A model generated the notes under the pieces. That model saw only the letters and a list, made by a program, of their open reading frames with translations. It made no database searches and had not been told where the DNA came from. Shown piece by piece: positions 1 to 7,212 of a DNA stretch of 64,000 nt (positions are counted from its first letter, which is position 1; each line of letters begins with the position of its first letter). The translations under genes were made by a program, and so were the position numbers. Origin of the DNA: Poseidonibacter ostreae. Lineage in GTDB: Bacteria; Campylobacterota; Campylobacteria; Campylobacterales; Arcobacteraceae. The stretch covers positions 1-64,000 of the forward strand of contig NZ_WFKJ01000007.1 in the NCBI RefSeq assembly GCF_009208075.1. The letters are read 5' to 3'.

Positions 1-16
1 TTTTACCTTTAGTCAT
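1..16 (-). CDS. 5' fragment of an unidentified gene running off the left edge
   Basis: An ATG at 16-14 on the minus strand opens a frame reading M-T-K-G-K before the window ends. It is preceded by an A-rich stretch with only a weak GAA-type ribosome site. It lies in the same direction as the carbonic anhydrase gene, about 115 bases downstream of that gene's stop. Too little sequence is present to assign a family, and the start itself is only a guess. Confidence 0.3.
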
Positions 17-132
17 ATTTTTAATTCTTTTTTAAATGAATTAAAGTATAACATAAAAATAGTAATATAGTTGTTTATTAAATTTTTAAAGTAGGCATAT
101 ATACAGAAAAAATTCTGTATATATTTTTTTAA

Positions 133-882
133 TTAGTCTAGAATAGTTCTAGCGTTTATTTTTTGAAGAGGTCTATTGTTTGTTGGCATTACTGCATCAA
201 AGTCAGCTAATTGACTTTTTGAAATTCCAACAGGTGTTTTTAATACGAACCATTTAACACCCTCACTACAAGGAGGAGTTGTTAAAGAACCATTAAATCT
301 ATAATAATCTTTATTTGATGGTAAAATATCATATCCTAAAACTTCAGATTTTAATCTATTTTTATCACCTTTATTTTCAGGTAAGTTTCTTAATAGTTTA
401 TTTAAAACTAAATTGTCTTCTATAATCTCAAACATTACAGCAACAACAGCTAAGTTTCCTGCGCTATTTGCATGAACTAAGTGAGCTTCCATAGGGTATG
501 AAGTTCCATTAATTTGATTTTCACTTGGTGTATGAAAATGAATTTGTTTTAAGTAATATTTTTCATTGTCAATTGCTAAAGAGTTAGCACTTGTAAAGTT
601 TACTTGAAGTGAATGACCATTATTTTCAAATGTTGTTGCTTTTGCACTACCTTCAAACTCTAAAGGATTTAACTTTGCAGGTATTACATTGGTAATATTG
701 ATTGGTGATTGATTTAAACCATTTTCACACATACTATATTTTTCATCAAGATTAGCCCATTCTTTTGGTCCTAAATCTTCAGTATAATCCCAATGTGCGC
801 CTTTTTCTTCAGAAGTCCCACTTAACATAAGTGCAACAACAAAAACAATAAAAATACTAATTATAGTGTTCTTTAAACTCAT
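133..882 (-). CDS. Alpha-class carbonic anhydrase, exported
   Basis: Interconverts CO2 and bicarbonate in the periplasm. The 249-residue protein starts with a lysine followed by a hydrophobic signal segment (about residues 7-22). The alpha-class zinc ligands are visible: two histidines in the HFHTPSENQ motif and a third in EAHLVHAN. The active-site threonine region LTTPPCSEGVKW is intact, and its cysteine probably pairs with the one in the N-terminal SMCENG segment. The length is normal for bacterial alpha enzymes. The start codon overlaps the end of the upstream CNNM transporter by four bases (ATGA type), so the two are probably translationally coupled. A role in CO2/bicarbonate balance or pH homeostasis together with that ion transporter is inference. 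Confidence 0.95.
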   Translation of the reverse strand: MSLKNTIISIFIVFVVALMLSGTSEEKGAHWDYTEDLGPKEWANLDEKYSMCENGLNQSPINITNVIPAKLNPLEFEGSAKATTFENNGHSLQVNFTSANSLAIDNEKYYLKQIHFHTPSENQINGTSYPMEAHLVHANSAGNLAVVAVMFEIIEDNLVLNKLLRNLPENKGDKNRLKSEVLGYDILPSNKDYYRFNGSLTTPPCSEGVKWFVLKTPVGISKSQLADFDAVMPTNNRPLQKINARTILD

Positions 883-1925
883 TTATATTCCTTTTCTTTT
901 TCTTTTCTTTTTGCTTTCATTTTATTTAAAGCAAGTCTTCTCATATCAGCAGTTGTATCTGATTCATCCATGATTTCTAAACCTAATAATGTTTCTATAC
1001 AATCTTCAAGTGTAACAATACCCTCAGTTTGATCATAAGAATCATAAACTACAAACATATGCTCTTTCTTTTGAATAAACATATTTAAAGCTTTTGAAAC
1101 AGGTATGTTTTCATTTATAGGTATAGCTGGTTTCATAATAGTCTCTACTGCAACACCTTTATCAATAAGAGCTTGTTTAAATAGTTTTTTTGTTAATACG
1201 ATACCAATGATATTATCAATAGTATCTTCATAAATAGGAACTCTCGAAAACTTAAAAGTTCTCTTATCTTCAATAATATCTTTAATAGGTGTGTTTTTAT
1301 CTATTGCATACATAACTGATCTAGGAGTTAATATTTCTCTAACTTTCATATTATTTAAAGTTAGAGTATTTTCAATAATATCAGATTCTAAATCTCCAAT
1401 AACCCCTTCTTCTTCACTTAATAGTGTAGAGTGAATTAGCTCTTCTCTTGAAATTGTATCACTCATATTTGAACCAATTTTTTTAGTTACAAATTGTGTA
1501 ATTAAAATAATAGGGTAGGTAATAAATATGAATATATTAATAATTCTTGCTGCATAAGGTGCTAGTTCTTTCCAATAAACAGCTCCAATTGTTTTAGGTA
1601 TTATTTCTGCAAAAAATAAAATCATAAATGTCAAAATAATAGAAACTACCATTACAATAGTTTTATCACCATCAAATACATTTTGTGCTTGAACTCCAAT
1701 AGCAGTAGCACCTAAAGTATTAGCAATTGTATTTAAAATTAGAATTGAAGCAATTGAAACATCTATGTCAGTTTTTAATTTTTTGAGTAATTGTCCTGCT
1801 TTTTTATTTTTCTTTTCAAGAACAGATACATACGATAGATTTGTAGAAAGTAGAATAGATTCTAAAATAGAACATAAAAATGACACTCCTACAACAGCAA
1901 TAAATAGTAAGATTAAAATATCCAT
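879..1925 (-). CDS. CNNM/CorC-type transporter (DUF21 plus CBS pair)
   Basis: Membrane protein of the CNNM/TlyC family, often linked to Mg2+ (or Co2+) export. The first ~160 residues hold about four hydrophobic segments of the DUF21 domain. Next come the acidic linker beginning SSEEEGVIGD-like (LLSEEEGVIGD) and two CBS repeats (about 185-310), with MKVREILTPRSVM as the first CBS signature and GIVTLEDCIETLLGLEI closing the second. The usual C-terminal CorC_HlyC domain is missing: after residue 320 there is only a lysine/glutamate-rich tail. Its stop overlaps the carbonic anhydrase start. A short leader with a nested hairpin precedes it. The exact ion is not determinable from sequence. Confidence 0.88.
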   Translation of the reverse strand: MDILILLFIAVVGVSFLCSILESILLSTNLSYVSVLEKKNKKAGQLLKKLKTDIDVSIASILILNTIANTLGATAIGVQAQNVFDGDKTIVMVVSIILTFMILFFAEIIPKTIGAVYWKELAPYAARIINIFIFITYPIILITQFVTKKIGSNMSDTISREELIHSTLLSEEEGVIGDLESDIIENTLTLNNMKVREILTPRSVMYAIDKNTPIKDIIEDKRTFKFSRVPIYEDTIDNIIGIVLTKKLFKQALIDKGVAVETIMKPAIPINENIPVSKALNMFIQKKEHMFVVYDSYDQTEGIVTLEDCIETLLGLEIMDESDTTADMRRLALNKMKAKRKEKEKEYK

Positions 1926-1951
1926 TTTTTCTCACTCTTAATTAAATCACG

Positions 1952-1977
1952 CCTTCGGGAATTATCTTCCAATAAGG
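1952..1977 (-). promoter_or_regulatory. Nested hairpin in the leader of the CNNM gene
   Basis: Between the predicted -10 box (2007-2012) and the ATG at 1925 lies a stem made of CCTT/AAGG (1952-1955 with 1974-1977) enclosing GGAA/TTCC (1958-1961 with 1967-1970) and a five-base loop. It is by far the most GC-rich spot in an AT-rich leader. No known riboswitch class was recognised. A metal- or pH-responsive leader is only a hypothesis. Confidence 0.35.
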
Positions 1978-2006
1978 ACTCCTTTATTTTTGAAAGTTTA
2001 TAGCTA

Positions 2007-2012
2007 ATAATA
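2007..2012 (-). promoter_or_regulatory. Promoter -10 box for the CNNM/carbonic anhydrase pair
   Basis: Read on the minus strand, a T-run is followed by GATATTAT; TATTAT at 2012-2007 is the -10 with an upstream TG-like extension. The same T-run/GATATTAT arrangement precedes ubiX and fliP in this window, and it fits Campylobacterota sigma-70 promoters, which rely on the -10 and T-rich upstream DNA. Confidence 0.55.
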
Positions 2013-2041
2013 TCAAAAAAAACTTAATAATTAAATTTTTT

Positions 2042-2071
2042 TTGACAAAATATTTGAAATTGATGTATAAT
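2042..2071 (+). promoter_or_regulatory. Sigma-70 promoter of the small unknown gene
   Basis: TTGACA at 2042-2047 and a perfect TATAAT at 2066-2071 are separated by 18 bases. About 30 bases further on is the AAAGGAG ribosome site of the gene at 2112. A consensus -35 box is uncommon in this group, so this is probably a strong promoter. Confidence 0.7.
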
Positions 2072-2111
2072 TATTAAAAGAGATAAATTGATTTAAAGAA
2101 AGGAGCTTATT

Positions 2112-2456
2112 TTGGAATATGGTTTAATGTCAAATATTAATCAGTTTAGTGATAATAAACTTGTACAAGCACAGCAAATTCAATCAATTAATACAAGTTC
2201 TAATTTAGATCAACAATCTAAATTAAAAGAGGTTCAAAAAGAACAATTTACAAATACACAAGCTGTTTCAAATGTTGAAAAAACAAGTAGTGAAACAACA
2301 AAAGTTCATCATGAGATTGTACTTACAAACACTAATTTTGGTTTTAATGATTCATCAAAAGATTTTTTTGTAAAAGCAGTTAGAGGAAATAGTGAAAATC
2401 AATATCCAACAGAAGATATGATGCGATTAAAATCTTATTTAATGGGATTAGAATAA
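2112..2456 (+). CDS. Small unknown protein, 114 residues
   Basis: Starts with TTG seven bases after a strong AAAGGAG site (2099-2105) and sits behind a near-consensus promoter, so it is a real, expressed gene. The first ~70 residues are rich in Gln, Asn, Ser and Thr and look unstructured. The C-terminal ~35 residues (DFFVKAVRG, then QYPTEDMMRLKSYLM) look like a compact conserved domain. There is no signal peptide or membrane segment. I do not recognise a named family. The disordered head with a short folded tail resembles small flagellar accessory proteins, but that is a weak analogy. Confidence 0.75.
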   Translation: MEYGLMSNINQFSDNKLVQAQQIQSINTSSNLDQQSKLKEVQKEQFTNTQAVSNVEKTSSETTKVHHEIVLTNTNFGFNDSSKDFFVKAVRGNSENQYPTEDMMRLKSYLMGLE

Positions 2457-2467
2457 TCCCTTGAGAT

Positions 2468-3838
2468 TTATAAACTAGAAGCTAATACTACTTGATTTCT
2501 TCCCTGCTGTTTTGCTTTATATAAAGCATTATCTGCATTTGCTAGAATATCTTTTAGCGTCAACTCTTTCTTTGCTTCAGAAACACCAAATGAAGCAGTA
2601 ACTTTTCTTATTTTAAAATCATACTCTTCAATTAGTTTTTTAAGTCTTAAAGCAATTACTGAGGCATCTTTTTCTGTAGTGTTTTTACAAATAATTAAAA
2701 ATTCTTCGCCACCCCATCTTCCAATTTCATCATTTTTATTTAGACTATTTTTTAATAGACGTGATAATTCAACTAAAACTTTATCTCCTTCTAAATGTCC
2801 ATGGATATCGTTTATTTCTTTAAAGTGATCAATATCTAAAAGAATTAATGAATATTTTTTGTTTTTAGAATCATTTAATAGTTCATCTAGTTTTCTTCTA
2901 TTATGAAGATTTATTAAAGAGTCTGTAGTTGATAGCTTTTTTAATTTTTTATTATATTCTCTTAAGTCTTTTTGTTTAAATGAATAAAATAAAATTGCAA
3001 GTAAAATCAAAATCAAAATTTGAACTAAATATTCATATCCAACAAATGTTTTATCAAACTTAACAATAAGCCATTGCCTAATAATACTGTTTTTATCTTC
3101 AGGACTTAACATAGCAATATGTTTATTTATAATTGTTTGTAGTTGTTTATAATCTTTTCTAATCATAAAAGAAACATGAACTTTATGTTCACTTGTTCCT
3201 GATATCTTAAGATTATAATAGCCATTTACAGAAATTAAATGAGCAATTGTTGGTAAAATATCAACTGCAGCTTCAACTTTTCCTGCACTTAAAAGCTCTA
3301 AAGCTTCTTTTGTATTTTTTACTGTTACAAAATCAATATTAGGAAAATGCTCTTTTAAAATATTATGAGAACTGTAGTTTTCTCCAACTGCAACTTTTTT
3401 GCCTTCTAAAAATGAAGCATTTGGAATAAATCTTTTATCAAACAGTGTGGCAAAGGCTATAGGAAAAGATATATAAGAGCTTGTGAAATTTGCATAATCT
3501 AGTTTGTTTTTGTCATAAGATGTACCAATTGTAATATCAGCTTCTTTATTTTTTATGGAATTTAAAACATGATTCCAATCTTTTGCAGTTACTATTTCTG
3601 AGTTAATATGTGCACGCTCTTTAATCTTATTCCAAAAATCAATAGCAATCCCACTTAATTCATCTTTATCATTATACATATTTATTGGTGCCCAGGTATT
3701 TGATGTAATAACTTTGATTTTTGTGTTTCTTAAGAAAGCTTCTTCTTTAGGAGTTAGTTTTACATAATCAATTATTTCATTTGCAAATAAGCAGTTTGTA
3801 AATATTAAAAAAAACAATAAAAATTTGACTTTATTCAT
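2468..3838 (-). CDS. Diguanylate cyclase with periplasmic solute-binding domain
   Basis: Makes cyclic di-GMP in response to a periplasmic ligand. Signal peptide (1-19), then an SBP_bac_3-type domain (about 30-260), one transmembrane helix (about 266-286) and a GGDEF domain (about 300-456) with the active-site motif RWGGEEF. The binding domain resembles those for amino acids or other small solutes. The usual RxxD inhibitory site five residues before the GGEEF motif reads N-K-N-D, so product inhibition through a classic I-site is probably absent. The gene lies downstream of uvrA and the DUF309 gene on the same strand with a 27-base gap. The ligand cannot be told from sequence. Confidence 0.92.
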   Translation of the reverse strand: MNKVKFLLFFLIFTNCLFANEIIDYVKLTPKEEAFLRNTKIKVITSNTWAPINMYNDKDELSGIAIDFWNKIKERAHINSEIVTAKDWNHVLNSIKNKEADITIGTSYDKNKLDYANFTSSYISFPIAFATLFDKRFIPNASFLEGKKVAVGENYSSHNILKEHFPNIDFVTVKNTKEALELLSAGKVEAAVDILPTIAHLISVNGYYNLKISGTSEHKVHVSFMIRKDYKQLQTIINKHIAMLSPEDKNSIIRQWLIVKFDKTFVGYEYLVQILILILLAILFYSFKQKDLREYNKKLKKLSTTDSLINLHNRRKLDELLNDSKNKKYSLILLDIDHFKEINDIHGHLEGDKVLVELSRLLKNSLNKNDEIGRWGGEEFLIICKNTTEKDASVIALRLKKLIEEYDFKIRKVTASFGVSEAKKELTLKDILANADNALYKAKQQGRNQVVLASSL

Positions 3839-3865
3839 ACATGTAAACCTTTGACTTTACTATAG

Positions 3866-4210
3866 TTAATTATTAATTAAACTATTCTTTTTAATCAATA
3901 ACTCTTTTGCATAATAAAATCTGTCCTTATTATCTAATGAAACTTCATCTAATAAAGGCATATATTTATTAAAAACAGGCCAAACTTTTTCATAGCCACT
4001 TGGTCTTTTCTTTTCAAAATACAAGGCTAGGGCAGTAGCCCCATTTATTAAGCCTTTTAGTACTAAAGCTTTATTTTTTTCGCCAATTTTTTTGTATTCA
4101 TTCCAATCATCTTCTAATAGTTCATGTGCTTCAACGTAAAAATTATTTTCAACTGCATAAATAAATCTATCAATTGCTAAATCTTGTGTAAATTTTGTTT
4201 TGTCATACAT
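3866..4210 (-). CDS. DUF309 family protein
   Basis: A 114-residue all-helical protein. The central segment NNFYVEAHELLEDDWNEYK carries the family's conserved His-Glu pair (HELLE) and a following Trp, and KALVLKGLINGATALALYF matches its second helix pair. The biochemical function of DUF309 proteins is unknown; the conserved His/Glu residues suggest a metal or small-ligand site. The ATG comes directly after the uvrA stop codon, so it is almost certainly co-transcribed with uvrA. Whether that implies a DNA-repair role is open. Confidence 0.85.
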   Translation of the reverse strand: MYDKTKFTQDLAIDRFIYAVENNFYVEAHELLEDDWNEYKKIGEKNKALVLKGLINGATALALYFEKKRPSGYEKVWPVFNKYMPLLDEVSLDNKDRFYYAKELLIKKNSLINN

Positions 4211-7021
4211 TTATTTAATCTCTTTTGCTAAATAATAACCTGTATGTGAACCAGATTTTTTATGATTTGCGGCAAGATGTTCTGGTGTTCCTTCATCAAC
4301 AAGTAAGCCACCTTTATTTCCACCCTCAGGTCCCATATCAATAACCCAATCAGAGTTTTTAACTACATCTAAATTATGCTCAATTACAATTACAGAGTTT
4401 CCTAAATCAACCAAATGGTGTAATACTTTTGTAAGTCTATCAACATCTGCAAAATGAAGTCCAGTTGTTGGTTCATCTAAAATATATAGAGTATTTCCTG
4501 TATCTTTTTTACTTAATTCTTTACTTAGTTTAATTCTTTGTGCTTCTCCACCACTAAGAGTTACAGCATTTTGTCCTAAAGTAATATATCCAAGTCCCAC
4601 ATCACTAAGTGTCTGAAGTTTTGCATGGATTTTTGGAATTTTTATAAAGAATTCAAGAGCTTCATCAACACTCATATTTAAAACATCAGAAATACTTTTA
4701 CCCTTATATAATATTTCTAAAGTTTGAGCATTATATCTTTGACCTTGACAATCATCACACTTAACCATAATATCTGGTAAGAAGTGCATTTCTATTTTAA
4801 TTTCACCTTCACCTTGACATTTTTCACAACGACCACCTTTAACATTAAAAGAGAAACGTCCTATTTTATAGCCTCTAATTTCTGCTTCTTTTGTTTTAGA
4901 AAATAGAAGTCTTAATTCATCCATTAATCCTGTATATGTTGCAGGATTACTTCTTGGAGTTCTTCCTATTGGACTTTGGTCTAGATAAATTACTTTATCA
5001 AGTTTTTCTAGTCCTTCAATCTCTACACCATCAACTTTTTTAACTTTTCTAGCATGGTTTAGTAACTCTTTTGCTACAGGTAAAAGTGTTTGCAAGATTA
5101 GTGAAGATTTTCCACTTCCTGAAACTCCTGTAATTGCACATAAGTTTTTTAAAGGTATTTGTAAACTTAAATCCTTAATATTATTGATTGATACATTTTT
5201 TATCTCAATAAACTCTTCTTGTGGTCTATTATGTAAATAACTTATTTTTTTTTCACCTGTTAAGTATTTTGCAGTTAAAGTCTTTGCTTTATACATCTGA
5301 TCTAGTGTTCCATCAAATACAATTTCACCACCAAATTTTCCTGCATGTGGACCAATATCTACAATATAATCTGCAGCTTCAATAGTCTCTTTATCATGTT
5401 CAACTACAATTACAGTATTTCCTTTTTCTTGTAGAGCACGAAGTGTTTTAATAAGTTTATTTGTATCTCTTTCATGAAGACCAATTGATGGCTCATCTAA
5501 AACATACATAACTCCTGTTAATCCTGAACCAATTTGTGAAGCAACTCTAATTCTTTGAGCTTCTCCTCCTGAAATTGTTCTAGCATCACGTCCAAGTGTT
5601 ATATATCCAAGTCCAACATCATATAAGAAATAGACTCTTTCTTGTACTTCTTTTAATATTGGTTTTGCAATTAATTTACTTTGATCTGATAAGTATTTGA
5701 AGTTTTCACTATCTTGGAAAAACTTATGAGAGTCTTCAATAGGAACATTTAAAATATCTCCTATTGTTTTACCTGCGACATAAACGCTTTGAGATGATGG
5801 TTTTAATCTATTTCCATTACAATCATCACATGCTTTTTCAGTCATGTACTCAGCCATTTCTTTTTCATCTTTTATCATGTCATAGGCTATTTTTACAACA
5901 CCTTCCCATTTTCTTTTTAAAGTATGTTTTTTCCATACAAATTTTGCTTCTTCAATACCACCATGTAAAATAGCTTTTCTTTGATACTCTTCTAAATCTT
6001 TAAAAGGAATCGTCATATCAATATCAGATGCTTCACAAAAAGCAGTAAGCATTTTAAAGTAAAAACCTTTGTTGAAACCATATATTACTCTAACAGCTCC
6101 CTCTTCAATTGGAAGTTCTTCATTGATTACTTTTTTCATATCTAAAGCATATCTAATACCTAAGCCATCACAAGACGAACATGCACCTTTTGGTGAGTTA
6201 AAAGAAAATGATAAAGGCTCTAAGGGTTCAAAAGAGATTTTACAATCAAAACATGCCATATGCTCGCTGTAGTGGATGTGTTTTTCAACTCCAACATCTT
6301 CATGATTTAGTACTTCAATTTCTAGCTCACCAAAACTCTCTTTTAGTCCTTTTTCAACATCTTGAGCAATTCTTTCTTTGTTTTCTTCTTTTACTACAAC
6401 TCTATCAATTACAACTTTAATAGTATGCATTTTTGATTTTCCAAGTTCTATCTCTTCATCAAGTCTAACCATTACTCCATCAATCATGGCTCTAACATAA
6501 CCTTTTCCTCTTAAAGATTCAAGTAAGTCTGCAAATGTTCCTTTTTTTCTATTGATAAGTGGAGCTAGTATTACAATTTTTGAATTTTGAGGAAGTGTTA
6601 AAACTTGTGAAATTACATCAGATGCACTCATTTGTGAAATTGGTTCTCCACATTTATGACAATGTTGTTTTCCAATTCTTGCATATAAAAGTCTTAGGTA
6701 ATCGTAAACTTCAGTAATAGTTCCAACAGTAGAACGTGGATTTTTTGAAGTAGTTTTTTGATCAATTGCAATTGCAGGTGTTAATCCCTCAATTCTTTCA
6801 ACATCAGGTTTTCCTACTTTATCTAAGAATTGTCTAGCATAAGCAGATAAAGACTCTATATATCTTCTTTGTCCTTCTGCATAAAGTGTATCAAAAGCAA
6901 GAGTAGATTTCCCACTTCCTGATAGTCCTGTAAATACGATTAGTTTATTTTTTGGTATTTCTAAATTAATATTTTTTAAGTTGTTTTCTTTAGCGTTAAA
7001 AATTTTTATAGTATCTGTCAT
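4211..7021 (-). CDS. uvrA: Excinuclease ABC subunit A
   Basis: Damage-recognition ATPase of nucleotide excision repair, working with UvrB and UvrC. At 936 residues it is full length. Two ABC modules are visible: Walker A motifs GLSGSGKST (about residue 33) and GVSGSGKSS (about residue 632), with signature motifs TISGGEAQRI and TLSGGEAQRI. Zinc-binding CxxC pairs occur at CHKCGE, CFDCK and CDDCNG, and in the second module at CEKCQG and CDDCQG. Walker B regions end in VLDEPSIGLH and ILDEPTTGLH. It is first in a minus-strand operon with DUF309 and the diguanylate cyclase. No SOS box was recognised upstream. Confidence 0.98.
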   Translation of the reverse strand: MTDTIKIFNAKENNLKNINLEIPKNKLIVFTGLSGSGKSTLAFDTLYAEGQRRYIESLSAYARQFLDKVGKPDVERIEGLTPAIAIDQKTTSKNPRSTVGTITEVYDYLRLLYARIGKQHCHKCGEPISQMSASDVISQVLTLPQNSKIVILAPLINRKKGTFADLLESLRGKGYVRAMIDGVMVRLDEEIELGKSKMHTIKVVIDRVVVKEENKERIAQDVEKGLKESFGELEIEVLNHEDVGVEKHIHYSEHMACFDCKISFEPLEPLSFSFNSPKGACSSCDGLGIRYALDMKKVINEELPIEEGAVRVIYGFNKGFYFKMLTAFCEASDIDMTIPFKDLEEYQRKAILHGGIEEAKFVWKKHTLKRKWEGVVKIAYDMIKDEKEMAEYMTEKACDDCNGNRLKPSSQSVYVAGKTIGDILNVPIEDSHKFFQDSENFKYLSDQSKLIAKPILKEVQERVYFLYDVGLGYITLGRDARTISGGEAQRIRVASQIGSGLTGVMYVLDEPSIGLHERDTNKLIKTLRALQEKGNTVIVVEHDKETIEAADYIVDIGPHAGKFGGEIVFDGTLDQMYKAKTLTAKYLTGEKKISYLHNRPQEEFIEIKNVSINNIKDLSLQIPLKNLCAITGVSGSGKSSLILQTLLPVAKELLNHARKVKKVDGVEIEGLEKLDKVIYLDQSPIGRTPRSNPATYTGLMDELRLLFSKTKEAEIRGYKIGRFSFNVKGGRCEKCQGEGEIKIEMHFLPDIMVKCDDCQGQRYNAQTLEILYKGKSISDVLNMSVDEALEFFIKIPKIHAKLQTLSDVGLGYITLGQNAVTLSGGEAQRIKLSKELSKKDTGNTLYILDEPTTGLHFADVDRLTKVLHHLVDLGNSVIVIEHNLDVVKNSDWVIDMGPEGGNKGGLLVDEGTPEHLAANHKKSGSHTGYYLAKEIK

Positions 7022-7054
7022 AATTATATTAGCCTTTAAATTTTTGAAGCTAAT

Positions 7055-7065
7055 ATTATATTATA
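7055..7065 (-). promoter_or_regulatory. uvrA promoter -10 region
   Basis: On the minus strand the segment reads TATAATATAAT, giving two overlapping TATAAT boxes 35-45 bases before the uvrA ATG. No -35 consensus is evident, as is usual in this group. Confidence 0.5.
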
Positions 7066-7212
7066 CTCTTAACTAATTACTGATTAAATATTCTATGCTT
7101 TTATATAAATTATAAACTTATGTTCTAATTCTAAAGTTTAAATTATTTATAATAAATTATTAAAGAAAATTTAGATACTTTTTACTTAATAAAATGTAGA
7201 GGATAAAGAGCT

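Noticed and set aside
2444-2460. GGGATTA-GAA-TAATCCC hairpin at the end of the small unknown gene as a terminator
   Set aside because: Three-base loop, short stem and no following T-tract; could be chance around the stop codon.
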